Origin: Chitinispirillaceae bacterium
GTDB taxonomy: Bacteria > Fibrobacterota > Chitinivibrionia > Chitinivibrionales > Chitinispirillaceae
Assembly (NCBI GenBank): GCA_016929595.1
Contig: JAFGIN010000220.1
Span: 1-64,000 of the forward strand
Direction of reading: 5' to 3'
DNA: 64,000 bases
Of the stretch, positions 54,185 through 62,572 are shown piece after piece. Below the pieces are notes generated by a model. It saw nothing but the letters and a program-made list of their open reading frames with translations, ran no database searches and was not told the origin of the DNA. Numbering within the stretch: position 1 is the stretch's first letter; the number at the start of each line of letters is the position of its first letter. The position numbers were made by a program, and so were the translations under genes.

Positions 54185-55915
54185 TCAATCGGTCCCGAGA
54201 TTGTTTGAATTCTGTTTAAAAGATTCGATGATTGAGTCAAGTACTATTTCTGTTTCTGATGCGTTCTCTCCAAGTAAATAAGCAATTTTCTGGACCATTG
54301 TAAGGTTTTTCTGAATAACATCCCGTGCCCTCTTGATAATCTGTTGTTTATGTATGGAAGGCGTGGTGATGTCTGCAAATACGCCACCAATAACGGCGTT
54401 TGGTTCGATGGTAAAAATTGACCCCTGAATAATTCTGTTTTCAACTTTGAAATCACGCTGGATGATATCTTCACCGGTTTCAAGTACATGTTTGAAAAAG
54501 TCATGAAAGGGAACGACCTTATGGAGTGAAACGTTTTCAAGCCCCGGAGAGGAATCGAAAGCTGTTTCGATTGCAGATCCGAAAAGAGTGGCGAAATTAC
54601 GGTTGCTCTCAATAATACGGAGGTGCTCATTGACTATGACAACCCCTGATGGCATGGTCCGGATAAGTCCGCCAGCCTTGTTTTGTGCAAGTTTTCTCAT
54701 GTAAGTAACACACATGCTGCGTTCAGCTTTACCTGACAAAAGCGCGATGGCAAAATCTCGGCATGAATCGTAGCCGCATCCACCGCAGTTAAGCTGATCT
54801 TTAATCGAATGTTTACCAACCTGACGGAGTGCATCAGTAATTTCTGTCTCTGTGTACAGCGCTATTTTAACGGTAGAGTCAGAGACAAATTCTGCGATCG
54901 GTAATGATGGAGTACGGGGAAATTTTTTGTTCGGATAGCTGACACTGTTGACAATGGCAAGCCTTTTCCCTATTGTAGAACCCCGATCGGTGCAGAGCGG
55001 ACCGTTAATGCATCCGCCTTCACAGGCAAGTGCTTCAATAAATAGATTTTCCTTTATATCTTCAGGGTTAATTCCTTCCAGAGCGGTTCTTATATTTTTA
55101 AGTCCTGAGAAAGAGATAAAACCCGGGTCGTGAATTGCACAGTTGGATTTAATAGTTGCAGACATTCCACCGTCAATCGGATATAGAGTTCCTTCGTCAG
55201 CTGCGTTAGGAATAAAAACATCATCCGGGTTGAAAGCGATAGTGTTTATGTCAATGTTATCTTCCTCAAACCATTTCCTCAGGTCTTCAAAAGTGATTAC
55301 CGTATCGATCAGATTGGGATGGCTGTCTGCTTCCCGTTTTTTTGCAATACAGGGGCCGATAAATACGATGCCAACAGATTCTCCATAACGCTTTCTGAGC
55401 ATTTTGCAATGAGAAAGCATGGGTGAAAGGAAACCGGTTATTGAACTTGTCAGTTTTGGAATGTAATGAGTTATCAGATCTACAACAACCGGACAAGCTG
55501 AAGAGATGTATAATTTACCGGTGTCGGGGCATGAGAGCTGCTGAGCGATATGCGCTGAAACCTGCTGAGCACCAAGAGCTGTTTCGGAAACTCCGAAAAA
55601 ACCAAGCTTTTTAAGAGCATTTATTATAACCGATCCTTCTGAAAGCGCAAATTCGCTTTTGTAAGATGGCGCCAGTGATGCGATAACCTTTTTCTTTGAT
55701 TTAAGAAGTAGTTTTACTTTGCCAAGATCATCACGCACTCGTTTGGCATTTGCCGGACAGACGCTGACACAGTGGCCGCACAGCACACAAAGTTCAGGTA
55801 TAATAGCTGCTGCGCCATTCTGAAATTTGATTGCCTTTACTGGACACTCCCTTACGCACTTATAGCAATCCTGACATTCTGTTTTTTCAGTGTAAACAGG
55901 ATTGAAATTATTCAT
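54185..55915 (-). CDS. Sensory [FeFe] hydrogenase (group C / HydS-like) with PAS domain
   Basis: 576 residues. Two N-terminal 4Fe-4S clusters (C14/17/20/24 and C43/46/49/53), an H-cluster domain with its four cysteines C141 (SSACP), C189 (GPCIAKK), C298 and C302 (ACEGGCINGP), a further 4Fe-4S motif (C377, C380, C385, C402) and a C-terminal PAS domain (415-530). In catalytic hydrogenases the L1 motif is TSCCP, with an extra Cys for proton transfer; here it is SSACP, so Ala replaces it, as in sensory group C proteins. The PAS domain probably passes the H2/redox signal to the PP2C gene downstream. Ribosome site AGGAG. Confidence 0.92.
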   Translation of the reverse strand: MNNFNPVYTEKTECQDCYKCVRECPVKAIKFQNGAAAIIPELCVLCGHCVSVCPANAKRVRDDLGKVKLLLKSKKKVIASLAPSYKSEFALSEGSVIINALKKLGFFGVSETALGAQQVSAHIAQQLSCPDTGKLYISSACPVVVDLITHYIPKLTSSITGFLSPMLSHCKMLRKRYGESVGIVFIGPCIAKKREADSHPNLIDTVITFEDLRKWFEEDNIDINTIAFNPDDVFIPNAADEGTLYPIDGGMSATIKSNCAIHDPGFISFSGLKNIRTALEGINPEDIKENLFIEALACEGGCINGPLCTDRGSTIGKRLAIVNSVSYPNKKFPRTPSLPIAEFVSDSTVKIALYTETEITDALRQVGKHSIKDQLNCGGCGYDSCRDFAIALLSGKAERSMCVTYMRKLAQNKAGGLIRTMPSGVVIVNEHLRIIESNRNFATLFGSAIETAFDSSPGLENVSLHKVVPFHDFFKHVLETGEDIIQRDFKVENRIIQGSIFTIEPNAVIGGVFADITTPSIHKQQIIKRARDVIQKNLTMVQKIAYLLGENASETEIVLDSIIESFKQNSNNLGTD

Positions 55916-56183
55916 TCAATTCTCCTGTGGCCTGGAGCAGTTTGAGGGTAAGTATTTTTTGTAAGATGGTGCAGTTCAATCGTGTATATGTTTCATTGTC
56001 AATAATAATTGATGGCCCGTTTTTACAGTTGCCCTGACACAGGCTGCCTTTAAGCTCCACTGTTTTCTCCAGGTCGTGTTCTTTTATGAATTGCTGTATT
56101 AATTGTAATATCGGGACACTGCCATTGACATAGCAGGAACTGCCCATACAGAGGGAAATTGTGTGAGTCTTCGTTGTATTCAT
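55908..56183 (-). CDS. Thioredoxin-like [2Fe-2S] ferredoxin (NuoE-like)
   Basis: 91 residues with the four ligands C12, C17, C49 and C53 (CMGSSC, CQGNC), the pattern of NuoE/HydC-type [2Fe-2S] domains. Probably passes electrons to the hydrogenase-like protein, whose gene it overlaps by eight bases. AAGGAAAA precedes the ATG. First gene of the three-gene operon. Confidence 0.9.
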   Translation of the reverse strand: MNTTKTHTISLCMGSSCYVNGSVPILQLIQQFIKEHDLEKTVELKGSLCQGNCKNGPSIIIDNETYTRLNCTILQKILTLKLLQATGELNE

Positions 56184-56319
56184 ATGTTTTCCTTCAGGTC
56201 TGAAGTCAGACTGCTGAATCTATAAATCCAAAATTAGCGTCAAATCGTTGTAAGAGGTGTAGTTGGATAATAATGAGTGTATCTAAATATACCATAATCT
56301 GAGAAAATTGTCCATATAA

Positions 56320-56337
56320 TCGTGAATATATTCACTT
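56320..56337 (-). promoter_or_regulatory. Rex-like palindromic operator candidate 1
   Basis: Perfect palindrome GTGAATATATTCAC (56322-56335), matching the core GTGAA-N4-TTCAC of the Rex consensus, 137 bases upstream of the [2Fe-2S] gene start. The outer bases (TC, TT) do not match TTGTGAA...TTCACAA. Confidence 0.45.
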
Positions 56338-56394
56338 AAAATTGGGTCTGTTTTCCATAGAAAGGTTGAATGCGATAAAATTACTGTGATTTAA

Positions 56395-56411
56395 TTGTGA
56401 ACAATTCACAT
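56395..56411 (-). promoter_or_regulatory. Rex/CRP-like palindromic operator candidate 2
   Basis: TTGTGAACAATTCACAT; perfect arms TGTGAA and TTCACA with a 3-base centre, one base shorter than the Rex or CRP consensus spacing. CTGTGATTTAATTGTGA just before it adds a direct TGTGA repeat. Confidence 0.35.
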
Positions 56412-56780
56412 AAAGACGGCATCCAGAGGAAAAACTGTGACTTTTTTCTTACCATGAACGTTCGGGAACTCAGGAGCTATGATTGGGAAGTAACTGAACC
56501 GTTGAGGAGGGTGTTATCTATCGGGGTCAAAAGCAAGAATCGTTTTATCTATTGAGAGAACATAAACTGTATTTTCCAGTGCCTTTAAAGATATAATCAG
56601 GAACATTGTATAATGTGTGATGGATAGAGACACTGTCTTACAATGAACTAGTACTTACGTAAAACACTCAAAAGTTGATATGTGAATCCTGCACTACATC
56701 CTTCGCCTAAAAGCTGCGGCAGGTCAGGAAAGCACAGGACCATCCATAATTGCAATGTGTAAAATCATACAGGGTAAAAA

Positions 56781-57359
56781 TTAATGAGCGTAAATCTCCC
56801 TGCTGCCTTTTCCTGCGCGTGGAATTGAATAGGGAAGTACAATCATCACGATGCCCTGAATCAGGATCTCAATGCCTATCAGCAATCCAATCAGCAGGAA
56901 TGAAACCTCTGGCCACAATCCGATAATCCAGATTCCAAATATGAGCGATATTATCCCCGATAACATCATCCATCCCCAGTTTGCATCATGCTCAATAGGT
57001 GCTGCAATGGTTTTAAACAGGCCAAGAACGACCAGAAATGCTGCAAGTAAATAGGTCAGCGTGGCAGCGGTCACTCCAGGCCGGAGGATCATCAGCGCTC
57101 CAATTGCGATTGAAAGAATACCTCCAAAAAGATGCCATGCAAGCCCTCTTTTGTTATGTGGCATGAATAGGGACATAATGTCACCGAGCCCACGGATAAT
57201 CAGAATGACTCCTAAAAAAATTGTGGTTAAAAAGGTAGTAAATAAAGCAAATGCAGATGTAAATATGCCGAGAAAAACCAGGCCGATACCGGTGGAAAGA
57301 CTCCAGGTCTGAATCTTTTCATACGTGGATCTATCGATCTGCGGTGTTTCCGTAGCCAT
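56781..57359 (-). CDS. HdeD-family (DUF308) membrane protein
   Basis: 192 residues with about six transmembrane helices in repeated pairs (FLGIFTSAFALFTTFLTTIF, GGILSIAIGALMILRPG, LTYLLAAFLVVLGLF, MLSGIISLIFGIWIIGLWP, LLIGLLIGIEILIQGIVMIV). HdeD proteins are inner-membrane proteins tied to acid or general stress in Escherichia coli; the molecular function is not known. Very strong ribosome site AAAGGAGGAATCT. Confidence 0.9.
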   Translation of the reverse strand: MATETPQIDRSTYEKIQTWSLSTGIGLVFLGIFTSAFALFTTFLTTIFLGVILIIRGLGDIMSLFMPHNKRGLAWHLFGGILSIAIGALMILRPGVTAATLTYLLAAFLVVLGLFKTIAAPIEHDANWGWMMLSGIISLIFGIWIIGLWPEVSFLLIGLLIGIEILIQGIVMIVLPYSIPRAGKGSREIYAH

Positions 57360-57583
57360 AGATTCCTCCTTTGAATATTTTCAGAGAAATTAAATTGATG
57401 AAAGAGGATGCGCAGTGCGCTGGTTACTATAAAGATTACGTAGATCTGGAGCAACTAGTGTTTTATTAATGTTATGGGAGTACACCTGCTCAATAATCAT
57501 GTACTCATCTGATATAACGTTAAAAATGTCGAACAGGTAATAAATAATACCTGCTGTTAAACGAAAATAGTTCATTCAATAGC

Positions 57584-58531
57584 CTACACATGATTTCTCA
57601 GCATGAGTTCCATCGGATGAGGATGGAGATAGTATTGATGTTCCAGATAAACTGGTTGATATTTACGGACATAATGGTTGATTAATGTAACGGGTACGAT
57701 AAGCGGTACCAGATGGTTGTGGTAGTTGTCAATAATCTCCAGAAGTTCGGCTTTTTCATCAGGGGTGAGGTTGTTGCGGAAATATCCCGAAATATGCATC
57801 AGTACGTTAGTGTTTTTGCTTACTGTAGCAATTAATGATAGTGCATCGCAGAGCCGGCTGTAATAGCTCTGGTATACTTTTAATGTGTTTGTTTTCTTTG
57901 CTGTTGCAATATACGCACCAAGCTCCTTGAGTAGTTTAGGGCTATGCGACATTATCAAATACTTGTGCTGTGCATGAAATGTCATCAGATTGCTGAGCAT
58001 TTTTTTTTCTTCAAGAAGTCTGTGCCACCGATGAACAATAAACACCCGCTCTATAAAGTTCTCTCTTATTTCTGAATCGTGAAGCCGTCCTTCGTCTTCA
58101 ATGGGAAGTAATGGGAAAGATGAAATGAGATGGTTTGCGAATACTCCTCTGTCGGATTTTTCAAAAACTCCCTTTTTATAAACCTTAACTTTGCTGAGTC
58201 CGCAACTTGGAGATTTTGCTTTCAGAATATAACCACATAGAGAAGACGTTGTAAGTTCCCGGATCTTTTTTTTTGTCCAGGAGAACATCTGTTCAGACAG
58301 ATCAATTCCAGTTCTTTGAGTTTTCAAACGGATCTCGCCGGATTCATCGGTAAGATGCATTGCTTCACGGGGCACACTCATGCCGCATTCAACTTCCGGG
58401 CAAACAGGAATAAATTCTACATACTTTCCAAACACATCATGAATATAATGGTCAAGTTTGTGCCCGCCATCATAACGGACCTTGAACCCCAGAAGACATT
58501 TACTGATACCAACCAGTGGTTTTTCATTCAT
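57584..58531 (-). CDS. DUF523-DUF1722 fusion protein
   Basis: 315 residues from the ATG at 58531; an earlier Met at 58636 would overlap the coiled-coil gene and adds a His/Arg-rich stretch without support. N-terminal DUF523 (VGISKCLLGFKVRYDGGHK, FIPVCPEVECGMSVPRE, LKAKSPSCGL) with conserved cysteines, C-terminal DUF1722/YbgA (VFIVHRWHRLLEEKKM, FHAQHKYLIMSHSP, LEHQYYLHPHP). The same fusion is widespread, often near photolyase or MerR genes; function unknown (a thiouridine desulfurase role has been reported for DUF523-only proteins). Last gene of the ParA cluster, 37 bases after the coiled-coil gene. Confidence 0.9.
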   Translation of the reverse strand: MNEKPLVGISKCLLGFKVRYDGGHKLDHYIHDVFGKYVEFIPVCPEVECGMSVPREAMHLTDESGEIRLKTQRTGIDLSEQMFSWTKKKIRELTTSSLCGYILKAKSPSCGLSKVKVYKKGVFEKSDRGVFANHLISSFPLLPIEDEGRLHDSEIRENFIERVFIVHRWHRLLEEKKMLSNLMTFHAQHKYLIMSHSPKLLKELGAYIATAKKTNTLKVYQSYYSRLCDALSLIATVSKNTNVLMHISGYFRNNLTPDEKAELLEIIDNYHNHLVPLIVPVTLINHYVRKYQPVYLEHQYYLHPHPMELMLRNHV

Positions 58532-58568
58532 AATGTGTCTACTTATAAGGTTTGGATTGTGTAAGCCA

Positions 58569-59837
58569 CTATTGCCGTAGCCGTGCCCGCGCCTGTGAAA
58601 GTGCATGGTGCACCTTTTCGAGTGCCTTCTTTGCATTAGTCAATTCATCGCGTTCCCGGGTCAGGAGCTCGACATTGTGCGAAAGGGTGTCCCGTTCTCT
58701 GGTGAGCTCTGTCAGTAGTGTATGAAGCCGTGAATTTTCGGCTGAACTTTCATCAAGTTCTTCGGTGAGTCGCTCCTCTTCCATTTTACTCTCATCAAGA
58801 GCTCGCTGCATCTCGGTACATTGCTGACGTACATCATCAAACTCCTTTTGTCGCTCCTTATCTTTTAGAGTCAACATCTGTACCATTCGAACTGCCTGAT
58901 CACGTTCCTCTTCAAGAGCCCCCATTTCAAAGAGCATCTCTTCGAGAACCTTACGTTTCTCATCAAGCTGTTCTTCCGCCTGCACTAAGCGCTCCGATGC
59001 GGTTCGTTCATCGTCTACTGTACGTGTCAAATCTGTTTTTGCTTCTTCCAGTTCGTTTCGCAGAGCAATCTCGACTTCACGCGAACGCGAGAGCTGCTCC
59101 TCAAGATCGCTCACCAGTCCAAGCACGCTTTCAACTGCAAGTGCCGGATCCTCAGGAACTGGCTCGATGCGGATTTCCTGACGCACTGCTTCGGAAACTT
59201 TTCGTTTTACATTTTCAAGCCGCTTACGTCTGGTCTCGCTGTTGTCAGCAGTAAAAACAGGTTCTGCAGAAGACGTCGTGGTTTCATCATGCAGTGAGTG
59301 TTGTAATTCGGGCGGATTTTTTATAGCATCAACGCCCGGGCTTTCGGCTCTTTGAACCTGCTGATCAGCCACGTCAACTTTGTCGGTTTCGGTGATTGCT
59401 GAATCAGGTAATCGCCTGTTAAGGAGTTCTTCCTGTGCTTGCAAATCGTTCTGTTCCGGAAGTACTTCTTTGTTTTCGACGGCATCGTTTTTTTTAGGTG
59501 CGGTATTGGGAAACGGGACAATGTTCACATCAATATTATCCTGTTTTTTGAGATGAATTGTGTGCTCTTTTTCAAGAACTTCCGGAGTGGTGCCAGTGTC
59601 CTCATCTGTCGTTTCGACGGATGGTGCATTCTCATTCGCTATACTCTCCGAAGTATCCGCAGAATCGGATTCGAATACTTCTTCCGGTGCAGTTACAGCA
59701 GTTTCATCAATTGGCTGTTCGATAGAATGATCAGTGTTTTCATTCTCTGATTTCGCTGTGGTGTCTGAAACGACGGTCATTGCCGGTCGTAACCGCGGTT
59801 TTAGTTTGGGAACATTGGCATCAAAAGCTTTTCTCAT
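58569..59837 (-). CDS. Acidic, coiled-coil protein in the ParA cluster
   Basis: 422 residues. The N-terminal 210 are disordered and strongly acidic (long Glu/Asp/Ser/Thr runs, no domain); the C-terminal 210 form an almost unbroken coiled coil (LVSDLEEQLSRSREVEIALR, then Glu/Arg heptads to the end). No Cys, no membrane segment. The start overlaps the ParA stop by four bases with GGGAGG upstream, so it is co-translated with ParA and is the likeliest partner or adaptor, in the place where ParB would normally be. No family recognised. Confidence 0.75.
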   Translation of the reverse strand: MRKAFDANVPKLKPRLRPAMTVVSDTTAKSENENTDHSIEQPIDETAVTAPEEVFESDSADTSESIANENAPSVETTDEDTGTTPEVLEKEHTIHLKKQDNIDVNIVPFPNTAPKKNDAVENKEVLPEQNDLQAQEELLNRRLPDSAITETDKVDVADQQVQRAESPGVDAIKNPPELQHSLHDETTTSSAEPVFTADNSETRRKRLENVKRKVSEAVRQEIRIEPVPEDPALAVESVLGLVSDLEEQLSRSREVEIALRNELEEAKTDLTRTVDDERTASERLVQAEEQLDEKRKVLEEMLFEMGALEEERDQAVRMVQMLTLKDKERQKEFDDVRQQCTEMQRALDESKMEEERLTEELDESSAENSRLHTLLTELTRERDTLSHNVELLTRERDELTNAKKALEKVHHALSQARARLRQ

Positions 59838-60793
59838 ACAGCACCTCCCGGTGCGCTTACGAACTCTGTAAACCCGGCTCGAATTCGTTTCATAATCTCT
59901 AACTGCATGGCTTCGATATCACAGGCTCCTTTTGATGTGGGATCAAAGCCGAAAATTGGATAACCCTCGCTTGATGACTGTGCAAATTTAGTACATTGAC
60001 GCACTACAGTGTTTAACAGGTAGTCCGCGTAGTGGGTCTTAAGAGCATCAAGCGCTTCACGTGCAATCTTGAACGTTTGATTATATGAATTAACAACTAT
60101 AAAAATATTTTCAAGTTGATGCGAAAGGTCTTCCTCGAGCCCCTGAATGCATTCAAAAAGGAGCTTGAGACCGTCGTATGAGAGGAAATCGGCAAGAACC
60201 GGCACAATAAGGTCTGCGGCTGCCATAAGAGCGTTGAGGTTGAGCAGGCCGAAAGAGGGTGGCGCATCCATGATGATAAAGTCGTAGTTTCCTTTAACCT
60301 GTTCTAGTGCATTACGCAGTCGAAACTCACGACCCGAAAGGGGCATGAGTGCAAGGTCGATGGTGCTCATGGAAAGATTTGACGGTACCAGTGAGAGGCC
60401 GGGCATACCGGTTTCGATAATGACTTCAGAAATCGGGGTTTTACGAATCATTACTTCATGAAGCGTTCGCGGAAAATCGGATCCTTCGAGGCCGAGGCAT
60501 TTGGTGGCATGTCCTTGGCTGTCAAGATCAAGTACCAGTACCCGGTATCCCCGTTCTGCCAGACGAAAAGCATAAGAGGTCGAGATGCTTGTTTTTCCGG
60601 TTCCACCCTTGAAATTGAGGAAAAGCTGAACGCGCGGAGGAAAAGGGTCTGGTGTCCGTTTGAGCTTCTCCCGAAGAAGAACAAGGTCGCTTATTGTATA
60701 CGATTCTTTCTTACCGAGAATATTCTCGATCTGTTTGTTCGTAGTGCCTGCGACTACGGAGAGCCGCCTGGGACTGTATCGGATTTTATCCAT
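59834..60793 (-). CDS. ParA-family partition ATPase
   Basis: 319 residues. Deviant Walker A FKGGTGKTS (61-69) with signature Lys 62, VLVLDLDSQGHATKCLG (A' box), Walker B region IIMDAPPSFGLLNLNAL. Residues 10-50 form a helix-turn-helix-like extension (LSVVAGTTNKQIENILGKKE, YTISDLVLLREKL) like type Ia ParA proteins, so it may bind DNA. ParA proteins form ATP-dependent gradients on nucleoid DNA that move plasmids, chromosome origins or protein clusters. No parB or parS-like repeat is visible here, so a protein-complex cargo is more likely. AAAGGAAA precedes the ATG. Confidence 0.92.
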   Translation of the reverse strand: MDKIRYSPRRLSVVAGTTNKQIENILGKKESYTISDLVLLREKLKRTPDPFPPRVQLFLNFKGGTGKTSISTSYAFRLAERGYRVLVLDLDSQGHATKCLGLEGSDFPRTLHEVMIRKTPISEVIIETGMPGLSLVPSNLSMSTIDLALMPLSGREFRLRNALEQVKGNYDFIIMDAPPSFGLLNLNALMAAADLIVPVLADFLSYDGLKLLFECIQGLEEDLSHQLENIFIVVNSYNQTFKIAREALDALKTHYADYLLNTVVRQCTKFAQSSSEGYPIFGFDPTSKGACDIEAMQLEIMKRIRAGFTEFVSAPGGAV

Positions 60794-60874
60794 GATGTTT
60801 CCTTTTAACTAACACTATGCCTCCACCCGGCATTCCTGGTACTTTTTTGACAGTATATCATTCATGTTTTACTT

Positions 60875-62497
60875 CTAGCTCATAAAGAATCGAGGACCGC
60901 GTTGTGATATCATCCCCCGTTTCAACAGTGTTGATAATGAATCCATAACATCTGCCAATTCTGAACTGGTAAACTGCGACAGTTCCTCAGCGGTACGGCC
61001 TCTCAGTGATGTCCGAATTTCGCCGATCAATGATACTTCCAGTGCAGAAGATTTCTTCTCGGGCAAAGGGACCTGTTTAATCGGTTCTGGGGCTTTTTCG
61101 ACAATAACGGATTCAACAATTTTTGTTTTCTGCGGTTGTGAAACCGGAGGGGTGCAGTGATGGGTCTGCGGTTTTTGAACCGGCACAGATGGCTGCTCCA
61201 GTGTTGAGGATACTGATGGTACTCTGGTAACCGCTTTTCGCAAAGTTTCTTCGTCGAGTCGGGAAAGTTTATCAGCGATACGTCTGGCAGTCCGGCGGCG
61301 CTGCACAGGTGATGCATCAGGATCAACAACTTCTCCGGACCAGCGGGATACAGCATCTGCTGCGCACCTTCGCACTGAAGATTCCTGATGGTTCAGTGCT
61401 TTGGTTAATGCTGACTGAGCTTTTGGCTCGGGTCTTCCGGAAAGCATCTGCGCAGCCATTCGAGCGACACCGGGGTCTGAGTCAGATACCATAGTGGTCA
61501 GAGCATTTACTGCAGAAGGAGTGGTTATGAAACTCAGGAGCAGCACAGCACGACGACGTACCAGTGGACTGGGATCACTGAGCGCTCCAATTAATACAGG
61601 TTCGGCGTGTTCTTTTGCAAGTGCTGCAGCAGTATCAATGGCAGCGACGCGAACTTCAGGGCGTTCATCAGCGATTTCGCAGATTGCCTGAGATGCGTTT
61701 GATGGCTCACCGGCGGTTGCCAGTGCATTAAGCAGAGCCACTTTGACTGTCGGATCGCTTTCACGCTCAAGGGCTGCGATAATTGATAGTGCTGCTGCAT
61801 GTGAACTGAGTGCACGCAAACATTCCGCTGCGCGCTTGCGACGATCAGGATCTGCAGCTGCAAGTTCGTCTATTGAACGCTCGTATAAAGAAGTTTCGGT
61901 CCTGGTGGTAAAAAGTTCTTTCCTTTGCTCCGATCCGACATTCAGCAAACTCAGTCTGCCTGCTTTTTCGAAATGGTCTGCAAGACTGGAAACTGTTGAA
62001 ACTGAACTGGATGCCTTAAAGGCCCGCCCTTCATCGATACTGATACCCGCTTTTTGAGCCGCTGACTTCCACATCTTGAGTTGCTCGATTTTTTCACGCA
62101 TTTCAGCAATAAAACCGGCTAATGCAGCAAGATCTGTCTGTTCTCCAGGACTTTCGCTATCAATTCCACCAGGAGTGCTTGCAACTTGTGCACGCTCTAC
62201 AAATCCGGCCAGAAATTGTTCCCGCTCAGTTTCAAGCAAACGAACCCGTTCTTCGAGTTCAACAATACGTGATTTCATCGTAGTAGCAGAACTGCGTGCC
62301 TGAGCCAGAAGCATTTCGAGCTCTACTTCCCGGGCGCGTATCGATGCAATCACTTCTTTTTCCCGAAGCACTGCAGCACGTTCAGCTGCCAGTTCAGCAG
62401 TGAGCTGTGAGACCCGGCATTCGAAAAAAACAATCTTTTCCAGAGCTCCACGAAGGAACTCCTCAGGGCCACCTTTTGAAACGAAATTTTCTGCCAC
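60875..62497 (-). CDS. Coiled-coil / HEAT-repeat protein in the ParA cluster
   Basis: 540 residues. Residues 20-100 form a coiled coil; 130-200 are helical; 205-400 contain at least five HEAT/PBS-lyase-like repeats (DPDRRKRAAECLRALSS, DPTVKVALLNALAT, RPEVRVAAIDTAAALA, DPSPLVRRRAVLLLS, DPGVARMAAQMLSG, ESSVRRCAADAVSRWS). A Pro/Lys-rich linker follows, and the last 60 residues look like a small winged-helix domain (SLIGEIRTSLRGRTAEELSQ, LSTLLKRGMIS). Start is a GTG with GGAGG four bases away. First gene of the cluster; it probably scaffolds protein or DNA contacts. No named family recognised for the full chain. Confidence 0.75.
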   Translation of the reverse strand: MAENFVSKGGPEEFLRGALEKIVFFECRVSQLTAELAAERAAVLREKEVIASIRAREVELEMLLAQARSSATTMKSRIVELEERVRLLETEREQFLAGFVERAQVASTPGGIDSESPGEQTDLAALAGFIAEMREKIEQLKMWKSAAQKAGISIDEGRAFKASSSVSTVSSLADHFEKAGRLSLLNVGSEQRKELFTTRTETSLYERSIDELAAADPDRRKRAAECLRALSSHAAALSIIAALERESDPTVKVALLNALATAGEPSNASQAICEIADERPEVRVAAIDTAAALAKEHAEPVLIGALSDPSPLVRRRAVLLLSFITTPSAVNALTTMVSDSDPGVARMAAQMLSGRPEPKAQSALTKALNHQESSVRRCAADAVSRWSGEVVDPDASPVQRRRTARRIADKLSRLDEETLRKAVTRVPSVSSTLEQPSVPVQKPQTHHCTPPVSQPQKTKIVESVIVEKAPEPIKQVPLPEKKSSALEVSLIGEIRTSLRGRTAEELSQFTSSELADVMDSLSTLLKRGMISQRGPRFFMS

Positions 62498-62572
62498 TAC
62501 ACCTCCAGCAAATACTAGAGAAAATAGATGCCAAGGCGGCAGTTATGCAAGAAGCGAAGAGAACTATTGGGT

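Larger units (their letters stand above)
56184..56780. other. Upstream region of the hydrogenase operon
   Basis: About 600 bases without a gene, between the hydrogenase operon start and the end of the hdeD-like gene. It holds two palindromes resembling Rex operators (listed separately). I found no confident promoter; TTGACG near 56248 on the minus strand lacks a well-spaced -10. Confidence 0.5.

Noticed and set aside
56718-56745. Possible SRP RNA core (GGCAGGTCAGGAAAGCA)
   Set aside because: Partial resemblance to GGTCAGG-CCGGAAGGAAGCAGCC only; the second half and the pairing arms are missing.
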